Part shown: piece after piece, positions 1 to 7,702 of the stretch
Numbering within the stretch: position 1 is the stretch's first letter
Layout of the letters: every line of letters begins with the position of its first letter
DNA from: CAZADH01 sp964483805
Lineage (GTDB): Bacteria; Muiribacteriota; Ozemobacteria; Ozemobacterales; Ozemobacteraceae
NCBI GenBank assembly: GCA_964483805.1
Contig: CAZADH010000062.1
Location: forward strand, 1 to 24,637
Reading direction: 5' to 3'
DNA: 24,637 bases
Notes under the pieces: model-generated
Databases searched by the model: none
What the model was told of the DNA's origin: nothing
The model's input: only the letters and a program-made list of their open reading frames with translations
Program-made: the position numbers and the translations under genes

Positions 1-137
1 ACGCGCCAGCGCCACCCGTAACTGAGAGGTTCCGTTTCGGGGTCCCTCGCCCGGGGGCAGGGTGCTAAACTGCAAAGGTCATTGTCGGCAGGCTGTTCGG
101 GCGAGCTTTGGGTTTCGCGTCGGCGGCTGCACTGAAC

Positions 138-142
138 GGAGG
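138..142 (+). promoter_or_regulatory. Shine-Dalgarno site deciding the start at 150
   Basis: GGAGG with a 7-nt spacer to ATG 150. It abuts ATG 144 and lies inside the ORF that would begin at 108, so 150 is the best supported start, and it places the hydrophobic signal segment right at the N-terminus. Confidence 0.6.
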
Positions 143-149
143 AATGCGC

Positions 150-830
150 ATGCAGTGGTTGCTGGTGGCAGTTGTGGTGGTGGCGGTCGTCGTTGGTGCG
201 GGCGTGGCACGGGGTCAGTCCGGCAGCGGGTTTTGTCCGCCGCCGCCGGACAAGACTCCGGTTGCCGACGGCACTGGCGTGGGAACGGGCGCTGGGAGAG
301 GTTCCGCATCCGCCGTTCGGATACTGGGTCGCGACGAGGTGACCCGGCTACTGGCGAGTTTCGATGCCGCGGCCATCGCGCAGGTCGACAAGCCGCCGCC
401 GCCGATGGCGATGTGCTATGCACCAAAAATGCGCGATCAGGCCACGATTGATTACGTCTGCCCGAGCTGTCATTCGAAGACGCAGTACCAGCGCGATGGC
501 TTCATCGATCCGGTGGCGATGCGTCGGTTGGTCGATGAGTTGCGTGGCTTGCCGGCGACGCTCGACGAGACCCGCTACTGCGCCAAATGCAGCAACGGGG
601 CGAACTCCCCGGTGCCGACCCTCGTCGTGCAGTGGCCCGATGGCACCAAAGCAAGCAATACAGTGTATTCCACTGACCTGTACCTGCTCAAAGGGTTTCT
701 CGCCGGTGAGGCATCGGTGCAGCAATCGAGCCCGGGCAACCATGTGTTGAAAAAGGCAAAACGTCTGCACGAACTGCTCGGTCTGCCGCCCGAGAAACCG
801 CTGCCCGAGCCGAGTCGACCGACGCGGTGA
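150..830 (+). CDS. Secreted hypothetical protein with two CxxC pairs
   Basis: I do not recognise a named family. From the ATG at 150 the product is about 226 residues. The first roughly 20 residues (MQWLLVAVVVVAVVVGAGVA) form a hydrophobic signal peptide or membrane anchor, followed by a Pro/Gly/Thr-rich linker. The globular part has two cysteine pairs, VCPSC-H and YCAKC-S, which most resemble the knuckles of a zinc ribbon. The first also fits a CxxCH haem-c motif, but a single such site in this setting is weak evidence. The tail is proline-rich. I chose ATG 150 over the in-frame ATGs at 108 and 144 because GGAGG at 138-142 lies 7 nt before 150 and almost touches 144. The radical SAM gene starts 82 bp downstream on the same strand, so co-transcription is plausible. 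Function unknown; an exported metal-binding or redox protein is an inference. Confidence 0.7.
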   Translation: MQWLLVAVVVVAVVVGAGVARGQSGSGFCPPPPDKTPVADGTGVGTGAGRGSASAVRILGRDEVTRLLASFDAAAIAQVDKPPPPMAMCYAPKMRDQATIDYVCPSCHSKTQYQRDGFIDPVAMRRLVDELRGLPATLDETRYCAKCSNGANSPVPTLVVQWPDGTKASNTVYSTDLYLLKGFLAGEASVQQSSPGNHVLKKAKRLHELLGLPPEKPLPEPSRPTR

Positions 831-912
831 GCGTTGTCGCGGTGCTCAGTGGTGTGCGGTTCGCGCGCGTGCAATCGCGAACCAGGCGGTGTCCTCGAGC
901 GGATGAACCCGC

Positions 913-2025
913 ATGACCGGTCCGCGGGTGACCTCCCGGTGCGCCCGTTCGGTGTTGCCGGCCACGGCGGTGTTCGAGATGACCTATGCCTGCAACCACC
1001 GCTGCCTGTACTGTTCCTGCCCGTGGGAGGCGCCTGAATCCCGCTATTTTCGGGGGCCGGAGATGTCCACCGCCGAGTGGTGCCGGCTCATCGATCACCT
1101 GACCACCGATCATGAGGTGTGCCGGATCGCGTTCACCGGCGGTGAACCCACATTGCGCGCCGACCTGGCCGAGATTCTCCGCTACGCCCGTTCGCGAACC
1201 GCCCGTTGGATCGATGACCAGCCGGAGCGCGGTCTGATCGAGGCCGCACGCCCGGTCGACGTGACCGTGATTTCAAATGGGCGAAACCTCGATGAGACAG
1301 TGCTCGACGCGTTGGTCGCTGCCGGAGCTGCCCTCAGCATCAGCCTGCCGGGACTGGCCACCTACGCGGAACACACCGGTGCCGGCAAGCCCGAAGAAGC
1401 GCTGCACTGGATGCGCCGTGCCGCCGATCGCGGCGTGCGGGTGACCGCGAACATCACCGTGACCGCGCTCAATATCGGGGAGCTGTATGAGACGATAGGC
1501 AACGCGTTGGCATACGGTGCATCATTTGTATTGATGAATCGGTTCCTGCCCGGTGGGCGGGGTCTGGCCTGGCGCGATCGTCTCTGGTTGACCGGGGCGC
1601 AGGTCCGCGAAGCGGTTCGAGTGGCTGACGATGTATTGACAAAGGCCGGCATACCCGGCAGTCTCGGCACCGAGGTTCCCCTGTGTCTGGTGGCCGACCT
1701 GCCGACGCGGCGCTTGACCGTGGGCACCCGGTGTGCGGCGGCGCACGACTTCTTTGCGGTCGACCCATCGGGGCGGATCCGCCCGTGCAACCACTCTCCG
1801 GTCGCGCTCGGCCACTGGACCGATCTTGCAGCCATCGTGCGCAGCGACTACTGGGGCCGATTCCTGTTCAAGCGCTTTCTTCCTGATTCCTGCCGCGGTT
1901 GCAACCTGGCCGGCGATTGTGACGGCGGCTGCCGTGAGGCCGCGCATATCTGCGGTGGCGCGCTCGATTCGCCTGATCCGGTTCTGCCCGGAGGCAAGAG
2001 ATATTGTTCGCCATCTGCCTCATGA
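913..2025 (+). CDS. Radical SAM/SPASM-domain protein
   Basis: A 370-residue radical SAM enzyme. The [4Fe-4S]/SAM motif CxxxCxxC is at C27-C31-C34 (ACNHRCLYC), followed by the GGEP motif (FTGGEPTL) and a strand with VISNGRN, in the expected order. The C-terminal third has a SPASM-like cysteine set: GTRC, then RPC, then CxxC-x5-C-x3-C around DSCRGCNLAGDCDGGC. That set would hold one or two auxiliary Fe-S clusters. SPASM enzymes typically modify ribosomal peptides or proteins (PqqE, AlbA and anaerobic sulfatase maturase are examples), while some act on small molecules; the substrate here is unknown. I see no short precursor-peptide gene next to it. The only close neighbour is the upstream secreted Cys-containing protein, which might be its target, but that is speculation. 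The family assignment is firm and the reaction is not. Confidence 0.88.
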   Translation: MTGPRVTSRCARSVLPATAVFEMTYACNHRCLYCSCPWEAPESRYFRGPEMSTAEWCRLIDHLTTDHEVCRIAFTGGEPTLRADLAEILRYARSRTARWIDDQPERGLIEAARPVDVTVISNGRNLDETVLDALVAAGAALSISLPGLATYAEHTGAGKPEEALHWMRRAADRGVRVTANITVTALNIGELYETIGNALAYGASFVLMNRFLPGGRGLAWRDRLWLTGAQVREAVRVADDVLTKAGIPGSLGTEVPLCLVADLPTRRLTVGTRCAAAHDFFAVDPSGRIRPCNHSPVALGHWTDLAAIVRSDYWGRFLFKRFLPDSCRGCNLAGDCDGGCREAAHICGGALDSPDPVLPGGKRYCSPSAS

Positions 2026-2076
2026 GTCTCGGTAATATCGCAGAAAATCAATGTGGTTATTAATTGTTCATTGTCA

Positions 2077-2092
2077 ATTATCAATTGATAAT
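2077..2092. repeat. Perfect 16-bp AT palindrome
   Basis: ATTATCAATTGATAAT equals its own reverse complement. It sits in the AT-rich island and overlaps the first unit of the 14-nt tandem repeat. It could be a protein-binding site, a remnant of an interspersed repeat, or a weak bidirectional terminator; the sequence does not decide. Confidence 0.75.
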
Positions 2093-2111
2093 GCATAATT
2101 GATAATGCACA
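2084..2111 (+). repeat. Two tandem 14-nt units
   Basis: Units ATTGATAATGCATA (2084-2097) and ATTGATAATGCACA (2098-2111) differ at one base. Two copies are too few for a functional call and show no CRISPR-like spacing. Such AT-rich ATTGATAATG-type arrays look like an expanded simple repeat or a mobile-repeat remnant. Confidence 0.75.
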
Positions 2112-2263
2112 ATGAAATACGCATATATATTGGCGTCGCGATTAGAATTGCATGCTTGAATTGTGAACCGCCCCGAAAACGACGTTGATTCACGACGCTG
2201 TAACCAGACATCAGAAGTCTCTGCGCGCGTGTTACTGGTAGTACAGGCGCATCGGTCGATCAG

Positions 2264-3047
2264 TCACTTGTCATACATGATGAACCCGTGCCCCTTGACC
2301 ACCCGTTGTGGCCGCCGCTTGGTCGTCTTGTAACGATATGGGTTCCAGGCGGGGTCGGCTGGGGGAAGGAACCAGGTGACCGTGACGACACCGGCGAGGA
2401 AGCCGGCGATGTGGGCCCAGACGGCGACGCTGGTGAAGGCTGAGGTGGCCAGGGCCAGGGTGCCTTCATACAACTGGGCGAGAAACCAGAGCGGCAGATA
2501 CAGGGCCGCCGGGATCGACCAGACGTCGATGTAGATGATCAGCCAGATGAGGATCTCGATGCGCGCGTGTGGAAACAACAACAGATACGCGCCCATGACG
2601 CCGGCAATCGCTCCGCTGGCGCCGATCGTGGGCACAAAGGTGTCGGGATAGAGGACCACCTGGCCGAGTCCGGCGACGATACCCGACAACATGTAAAACA
2701 AAACGAAGCGGCCGCTGCCCATCCGATCTTCGACGTCGTCGCCTCGTGCTCCATGTGCGCCGTGCGGTTGCGCACCNNNNNNNNNNACCGATGATGTGCA
2801 GCCAGCCGCCGTGCAAAAACAGGCTGGTGATGAAGGTTTCGTAGCCCGGATCGGGATACCCGACGAACCGGGCCCAGTCGGGAGCGGTCAAGCGTGCCGG
2901 GACCACGCCCCAAAGGCGATACAGCAGCCCGAGGGACTGGTCTGACAAGCGCAATTGATGCACGAACACCAGCACGTTGATGGCAATGAGGCCCCAGGTG
3001 ACCAGGGGCCAGTTGCGAGGGCGCAGGTTGTCACGAATCGGCAACAT
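2264..3047 (-). CDS. Rhomboid family intramembrane serine protease, interrupted by an assembly gap
   Basis: A polytopic membrane protease of the rhomboid superfamily. The N-terminus (MLPIRDNLRPRNWPLVTW, then a hydrophobic helix) is typical of the bacterial group, as is HGGWLHIIG before TM2. After the gap the correct frame reads DDVEDRMGSGRFVLFY, the nucleophile motif GASGAIAG, and the catalytic His in WAHIAGFLAG. These supply the Ser-His dyad that cleaves transmembrane substrates. Ten Ns at 2777-2786 fall exactly where the conserved stretch after HIIG should be. Taken literally, ten bases break the frame, so the gap length is a placeholder and the true length should be a multiple of three. 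The residues bordering the gap on its 3' side (GAQPHGAHGAR) do not look like a rhomboid helix and may be contig-end error. The gene is probably intact in the organism. It is divergent from the hydrogenase operon and there is no sign they are functionally linked. Confidence 0.85.
2777..2786. other. Assembly gap (10 N)
   Basis: Exactly ten N characters inside the rhomboid gene. The flanking reading frames disagree by one base across it, so the true missing length is not ten. Confidence 0.98.
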
Positions 3048-3061
3048 GGCGAATGGCGGTC

Positions 3062-3067
3062 ATGATA
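3062..3067 (-). promoter_or_regulatory. Possible -10 element of the rhomboid gene
   Basis: On the minus strand this reads GTGC-TATCAT, five of six matches to TATAAT, 14 nt before the ATG at 3047. I see no good -35 box at 17 nt. A nearly identical TATC(A/C)T context appears before three other genes in the window. Confidence 0.3.
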
Positions 3068-3093
3068 GCACGACACCCGGCCAATTCGGATTA

Positions 3094-3113
3094 TCGAGAA
3101 CGAATCGTCTCGA
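3094..3113. repeat. Inverted repeat TCGAGA-N8-TCTCGA in the divergent intergenic region
   Basis: Six-bp perfect arms (3094-3099 and 3108-3113) in the 284-bp region between the divergent rhomboid and hydrogenase genes. The position would suit an operator for either gene, but the arms are short and no known regulator motif is matched. Confidence 0.3.
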
Positions 3114-3321
3114 AATCGTGAAGGCCGCAAGGCGAAGTTGCATCGGCGCTGCGCACGATGAAACTTGCGAGTACCGACTTGTTATGGTAGTACATGCCGC
3201 GTCGTTCACCGCGATGTCATGCAGGTGTGACCAGCCGGCCAGAAACCAGGGTGAACCACGAGCCGACCCTCCGGTGCGGCGGTCACAGGCAATGACACGC
3301 AGCGCTTTTTGACACAGCATT

Positions 3322-3326
3322 GGAGG
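3322..3326 (+). promoter_or_regulatory. Shine-Dalgarno site deciding the HydBC start
   Basis: GGAGG lies 5 nt before ATG 3332. The longer frame would begin at TTG 3320 and would contain this site, so 3332 is the better start. Confidence 0.7.
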
Positions 3327-3331
3327 AAGTC

Positions 3332-5851
3332 ATGAACAGCGGATGTCAGTGCGGCGGCAGCCCCAAGTCCCAGCTCGACAAGATGCCGGAGTTGGCCGAG
3401 GTTTTTTCGCGCTTCAAGACCGGCCAACGTGAGTACCTGATCCCGATTCTGCAGGAAACGCAGAAGGTCTACGGGTATCTGTCACGCCAGGCGATGCTCG
3501 AGATCGCGCACTTCGTCAATCTTCCGGCCAGCAAGGTATACGGCGTGGCCACGTTCTACAACCAGTTCCGGCTGACGCCGCTGGGTGAAAACGTGATCAT
3601 GATTTGCACCGGCACCGCGTGTCACGTGCGCGGTTCCGATCAGGTGCTGCGTGCGTTCGAAGCCGAACTGGGCATCAAGGCCGGTCACAACACCAAAGAC
3701 AACCGCTTCACCCTCGAGACCGTCGCGTGTCTGGGCAGTTGCTCGATTGCGCCGGTGGTCACGATCAATGGCACCTTCCACGGCAAGTTGACCCCGAAAG
3801 ACGTGCCGGCTCTGGTCAAGGCGATCAACGACCAAGCCGACCAGAAGTCGTCGGCTGGCAAGAAGGTTCAGCACGGCGTCGATTTTGCCACGCTGTTTCC
3901 GCGCCGCGACAGTATTCTGACCCAGCCTCCGGCCTACGATGAACTGGCGAGCGGCAAGCTGGCCGAGCGGCTGGCGGTCGAGTTGCTCGACCGCAATCCC
4001 ACCAAACCGGTGATCTATGTCGGTCTGGGCACCTGCGGCCTCGCTTCGGGTGGCATGAAGATCTGGGACCAGCTCACCGCGCTGATCGCTGAGGGCAAGC
4101 TCGACGCGACCCTCAAAAAGACCGGCTGTATCGGCTATTGCGAGCGCGAAGTGATGGTCGATATCAAGAAACCCGGAAAACCCCGCGTCAGCTTCGCCAA
4201 TGTGACGCCCGAAAAGATGACGCAGATCGTCGAGAGCTACCTGCAGCGCGACGAGTTGCCGACCGAGCTCGTGCTCGGCATTTCCGAATCGTATCCCGAG
4301 GGGCCCTCGTTCGAAGTGCCCAAGGAATGGGCCAAGGTCTCGCTGTTCAAACAGTTGCCGTATTTCGAAAAACAGCAACGCATCGTCTTGAAGAACTGCG
4401 GTACGTTCGACCCCGACTCGATCGACGAGTACATCGCCAAGGGCGGTTACCAGGCGCTGGCAAAAGCGATCAAGACGATGACCCCGCGTCAGGTCGTCGA
4501 CGAAGTGCTCAAATCGGGGCTGCGTGGCCGTGGCGGCGGTGGGTTCCCGACCGGCAAGAAGTGGGAATTCGCCTTCGACCAGAAGGCCGACCAGAAATAC
4601 ATTGTAATGAACGCCGACGAAGGCGATCCGGGCGCGTTCATGGACCGCTCGGTGCTCGAGGGCGATCCGCACAAGGTCATCGAAGGCATTGCCATCGGTG
4701 GTTATGCGATCGGCGCCACCCGCGGATACATTTACGTGCGGGCGGAGTATCCGCTGGCGGTCGAGCGGCTCAACCTGGCGATTCGCGAGGCCGAGCGGCT
4801 CAACCTGTTGGGCACGAACATCCTCGGGTCGGGCGTCGATTTCCACCTGAAACTGAAGATGGGTGCCGGCGCGTTCGTGTGTGGCGAAGAGACAGCCCTG
4901 CTCGCGAGCATCGAGGGCAAGCGTGGCATGCCCCGGCCCCGGCCGCCGTTCCCCGCTGTCAGTGGTGCGTTCGGCAAGCCGACGGTCATCAACAATGTCG
5001 AGACCTACGCCAATGTCCCCGAGATCATCGTGCGCGGCGGCAAATGGTTTGCCTCGATCGGCACCGAGAAGTCGAAGGGCACCAAGGTGTTTGCGCTGAC
5101 CGGCAAGGTCAACTGTTCGGGCCTCATCGAAGTGCCGATGGGCATCACGCTGCGCGAGATCATCTTCAACCTCGGCAACGGGATCCAGAACGGCAAGGCG
5201 TTCAAGTCGGCACAGATCGGCGGTCCGTCGGGCGGGTGTCTGCCGAAGCAGTGCCTCGACACCCCGATCGACTACGATTCTCTGATTGCCGCAGGCGCGA
5301 TGATGGGGTCCGGCGGCCTGGTGGTCATGGATGAAACGACCTGCATGGTTGACATCGCCCGCTATTTTTTGAACTTCACGCGGTCCGAGTCATGTGGCAA
5401 GTGCATTCCGTGCCGTGAGGGCATCGCCCGCCTGCAGGAAATGCTCGACAAGATCGTGAAGGCACCTGAAGAAGAGAGCGGCAACATGACGCTCGAGCGC
5501 TTCAAGGCGATCATCGACCTGAAGAAGACCTGCGAACTGATTCGGGATACGGCGGCGTGCGGCCTGGGCAACACGGCGCCGAACCCGATTCTGTCGACAC
5601 TCAATTACTTCCGCGATGAATACGATGCCCACATCTTCGAGCGCCGCTGTCCGTCGGGCAAGTGCAAGTCGCTCTTGAAATTCAAGATCAACGTGCCGGC
5701 CTGCAAGGGGTGCGGCCTGTGCAAGAAGAAGTGTCCGAATGCGGCCATTGTCGGCGATATCAAGCATCCGCACTACATCATTGCCGAGAAGTGCGTGCGC
5801 TGCGGTGTCTGTCAGGAAGTCTGCCCGTTCAAGGCCGTTGAGGTCGAGTAG
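3332..5851 (+). CDS. hydB: HydC-HydB fusion: NuoE/NuoF-type diaphorase subunit of an [FeFe]-hydrogenase
   Basis: An 839-residue flavin/Fe-S electron-transfer subunit. Domains in order: a NuoE/HydC-like thioredoxin-fold [2Fe-2S] domain (about residues 10-165) with CTGTAC and CLGSC; a second thioredoxin-like [2Fe-2S] domain (about 215-305) with GTCGLASGG and GCIGYC, normal for the HydB N-terminus; a NuoF core with the FMN loop GRGGGGFPTGKKW and NADEGDPGAFMD; an SLBB segment (ALTGKVNCSG); the N3-type cluster motif ESCGKCIPCREG with a later CGLGNTAPN cysteine; and a C-terminal pair of 4Fe-4S ferredoxin motifs (CKGCGLCKKKC, CVRCGVCQEVC). By homology it oxidises or reduces NAD(P)H and exchanges electrons with ferredoxin and HydA. 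In T. maritima-type HydABC the HydC domain is a separate protein; here it is joined in frame. HydA follows after 30 nt. Confidence 0.93.
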   Translation: MNSGCQCGGSPKSQLDKMPELAEVFSRFKTGQREYLIPILQETQKVYGYLSRQAMLEIAHFVNLPASKVYGVATFYNQFRLTPLGENVIMICTGTACHVRGSDQVLRAFEAELGIKAGHNTKDNRFTLETVACLGSCSIAPVVTINGTFHGKLTPKDVPALVKAINDQADQKSSAGKKVQHGVDFATLFPRRDSILTQPPAYDELASGKLAERLAVELLDRNPTKPVIYVGLGTCGLASGGMKIWDQLTALIAEGKLDATLKKTGCIGYCEREVMVDIKKPGKPRVSFANVTPEKMTQIVESYLQRDELPTELVLGISESYPEGPSFEVPKEWAKVSLFKQLPYFEKQQRIVLKNCGTFDPDSIDEYIAKGGYQALAKAIKTMTPRQVVDEVLKSGLRGRGGGGFPTGKKWEFAFDQKADQKYIVMNADEGDPGAFMDRSVLEGDPHKVIEGIAIGGYAIGATRGYIYVRAEYPLAVERLNLAIREAERLNLLGTNILGSGVDFHLKLKMGAGAFVCGEETALLASIEGKRGMPRPRPPFPAVSGAFGKPTVINNVETYANVPEIIVRGGKWFASIGTEKSKGTKVFALTGKVNCSGLIEVPMGITLREIIFNLGNGIQNGKAFKSAQIGGPSGGCLPKQCLDTPIDYDSLIAAGAMMGSGGLVVMDETTCMVDIARYFLNFTRSESCGKCIPCREGIARLQEMLDKIVKAPEEESGNMTLERFKAIIDLKKTCELIRDTAACGLGNTAPNPILSTLNYFRDEYDAHIFERRCPSGKCKSLLKFKINVPACKGCGLCKKKCPNAAIVGDIKHPHYIIAEKCVRCGVCQEVCPFKAVEVE
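4596..4606 (-). repeat. TACAAYGTATT motif copy 1
   Basis: Minus strand TACAATGTATT, inside the HydBC coding region, where it encodes Lys-Tyr-Ile-Val as AAA TAC ATT GTA, including a rare GTA. One of five exact copies in the window. Confidence 0.6.
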
Positions 5852-5881
5852 GCCAGGCCAGAGACGAAGGAGAAGCCAGTC

Positions 5882-7600
5882 ATGATCAATGTCACCATCA
5901 ACGGCAAGACCCATCATTTCGAATCCGGCATGACCATCCTCGAAGCCTGCCGCCAGGTGGGCGTCGATGTGCCCACGTTGTGTCATCTCAAGGACCTGGC
6001 CCCGTCTGGCAGTTGCCGGATCTGCGTGGTCGAGGTCGACAAGGCGCGCAGTTTGATTCCGTCGTGTGCGTATCCGATTTCCGACGGCATGGTGGTGCGG
6101 ACGAACACCGAGCGCATCCGCGAGGCGCGCAAGATGATCGTCGAGTTGCTGATTGCCAACCACCCGCAGACTTGTCTGACCTGCAATCGCAACATGACCT
6201 GCGAACTGCAGAAGCTGGCGCAGGAACTCAACGCCGAACCCAAGCCTTTCTACAAGGATCGGCGGCAGTATTACGTCGATGCGACCTCGCCGTCGCTGGT
6301 GCGTGACCCCGAGAAGTGCATCATCTGCGGCCGCTGCGTGCGGGTCTGCGAAGAGGTGCAGGGGGTCGGGGCAATCGACTTCACCAAACGTGGTTTCAAC
6401 ACCATGGTGTTGCCGGCATTCAACGAAGACCTCGCCAATACAACGTGTGTCAATTGTGGCCAGTGCATCAAGGTCTGCCCGACCGGGGCGTTGACCGAGA
6501 ACTTTTCGGTAAAAGAGGCGATGGACCTGCTCGCCGACAAGAACCGCATCTGCGTGGCGCAGATTGCGCCCGCGGTGCGCGTGGCCCTGGGCGAGTTGTT
6601 CGGCGTCGACGAAGACAACGTGGCGCCGCGCCTGGTCACGGCGCTCAAGCAGATTGGGTTCAAATACGTGTTTGATACCGATTTCGGCGCCGACCTGACG
6701 ATCATGGAAGAAGGCACGGAGTTGGTGCATCGGCTCACCAACAAGGGCACGCTGCCGATGATCACCAGTTGCAGTCCCGGCTGGATCAAGTTCATCGAGC
6801 ATTTCTACCCGCAGTTGCTGCCGAACCTGTCGACTTGCAAGTCGCCACAGCAGATGCAGGGGGCGATGACCAAGAACTACTGGGCGCCCAAGATGCAGAT
6901 CGCGCGCGAGAAAGTGGCGATGATCTCGATCATGCCCTGCACCGCCAAGAAGTTCGAGGCGCAGCGGCCCGAGATGGAAGTCGACGGTGTGCGAGATGTT
7001 GACGTTGTATTGACGACACGCGAAGTGGCGAAGCTGCTCAAAGCATTCGACGTCGATCTCGAGCTCTGCGAGCCGGCGCCGTTCGACAACCCGATCGGTG
7101 AGTCGTCGGGCGCGGCGGTGATCTTCGGCGCCACCGGCGGCGTCATGGAAGCGGCATTGCGCACCGCCTACAAGCTGGTTACCGGCAACGAACTCGACAA
7201 GATCGACATCGAGGCGGTGCGCGGCTTCGAGGGCCTGAAGGAAGCGACGATCAAGGTCGGCGACCTGTCGTTGCGTTGTGCGGTCACCTCGGGTCTCAAA
7301 AATGCCCGCGACCTGCTCGACGCGGTCATCGAGGGCAAGAAGCAACTCGATTTCATCGAGATCATGGCCTGCCCGGGTGGCTGCCTCAACGGCGGTGGCC
7401 AGCCGACGGGATTCGACGTCGAGTTGCTGCGCAAACGGCTCAAGAAGGTCTATGCGATCGATCGCGGCATGAAATACCGCCGGTCGCATGAGAATCCATC
7501 GATCACCAAGCTGTATGCGGAGTTCCTCGAGAAACCGAACTCGGGCAAGTCACACAAGTTCCTGCACACGCATTACCACCCCCGCGACGAGCGGGCGTAA
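5882..7600 (+). CDS. hydA: [FeFe]-hydrogenase catalytic subunit HydA
   Basis: A 572-residue cytosolic H2-forming or H2-oxidising subunit; no signal peptide. Domains: plant-type [2Fe-2S] (C-x11-C-x2-C-x13-C, from TLC to PSC, residues 34-63); NuoG-type His-Cys3 cluster (HPQTCLTCNRNMTC); two 4Fe-4S ferredoxin motifs (CIICGRCVRVC and CVNCGQCIKVC); and the H-cluster domain from about residue 215. Signature motifs are TSCSPGW (C297), MPCTAKKFE (C353) and IMACPGGCLNGGGQP (C497, C501), followed by a small-subunit-like tail. In the first motif the usual second cysteine is Ser298. In the clostridial enzyme that position ligates the [4Fe-4S] part of the H-cluster and the first cysteine relays protons, so the substitution is noteworthy. 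I believe related variants occur in bifurcating HydA proteins but cannot verify it here. AAGGAG precedes the ATG. With HydBC it should form an NAD(P)H/ferredoxin-linked, possibly bifurcating, hydrogenase. Confidence 0.95.
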   Translation: MINVTINGKTHHFESGMTILEACRQVGVDVPTLCHLKDLAPSGSCRICVVEVDKARSLIPSCAYPISDGMVVRTNTERIREARKMIVELLIANHPQTCLTCNRNMTCELQKLAQELNAEPKPFYKDRRQYYVDATSPSLVRDPEKCIICGRCVRVCEEVQGVGAIDFTKRGFNTMVLPAFNEDLANTTCVNCGQCIKVCPTGALTENFSVKEAMDLLADKNRICVAQIAPAVRVALGELFGVDEDNVAPRLVTALKQIGFKYVFDTDFGADLTIMEEGTELVHRLTNKGTLPMITSCSPGWIKFIEHFYPQLLPNLSTCKSPQQMQGAMTKNYWAPKMQIAREKVAMISIMPCTAKKFEAQRPEMEVDGVRDVDVVLTTREVAKLLKAFDVDLELCEPAPFDNPIGESSGAAVIFGATGGVMEAALRTAYKLVTGNELDKIDIEAVRGFEGLKEATIKVGDLSLRCAVTSGLKNARDLLDAVIEGKKQLDFIEIMACPGGCLNGGGQPTGFDVELLRKRLKKVYAIDRGMKYRRSHENPSITKLYAEFLEKPNSGKSHKFLHTHYHPRDERA

Positions 7601-7621
7601 TCCGGCCAATGATTCGTCGTT

Positions 7622-7662
7622 GATCCCGTAGGGGCGACCCGCCGGGTCGCCCCTACGGGATC
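7622..7662. repeat. Perfect 19-bp inverted repeat (hairpin) between hydA and the kinase
   Basis: Left arm GATCCCGTAGGGGCGACCC (7622-7640), loop GCC, right arm the exact reverse complement (7644-7662). It starts 22 nt after the hydA stop and is followed by TTTT only at 7671, 8 nt past the stem. GTAGGGGCGACCC-type palindromes resemble dispersed REP-like elements. It may act as a partial terminator or mRNA-stabilising structure that lowers expression of the downstream sensor relative to the hydrogenase. Confidence 0.85.
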
Positions 7663-7702
7663 GGTGGTGATTTTCCCGATCGGGGCGTCATAAATACAAT
7701 AT

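Larger units (their letters stand above)
2026..2263. other. Intergenic AT-rich island between convergent genes
   Basis: 238 bp between the radical SAM gene and the convergent rhomboid gene. Roughly 2040-2160 is strikingly AT-rich compared with the surrounding GC-rich DNA and consists largely of TCAATT/TTGATAAT-type words. It holds the palindrome and the tandem repeat listed separately. I find no ORF or RNA gene in it and no classical GC-hairpin/T-run terminator. Confidence 0.6.

Noticed and set aside
1..21. Tail of an upstream gene at the left edge
   Set aside because: Frame 1 has a stop at 19-21, but six codons give no way to identify a gene.
456..480. CPSCH in the secreted protein as a haem-c attachment site
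   Set aside because: One motif only, no axial Met or second haem site evident, and a second CxxC without His fits a zinc-ribbon pair better.
2084..2111. Tandem repeat as a CRISPR fragment
   Set aside because: Only two adjoining 14-nt units, no spacers and no cas genes.
5390..7489. A 699-codon minus-strand ORF opposite HydBC and HydA
   Set aside because: It lies opposite two fully recognisable Fe-S proteins, lacks any family motif, and long antisense frames are expected at high third-position GC.
7672..7700. TACAAT at 7695-7700 as the -10 of the sensor kinase
   Set aside because: It ends 2 nt before the ATG, so transcription would begin inside the gene, and no -35 box is present.
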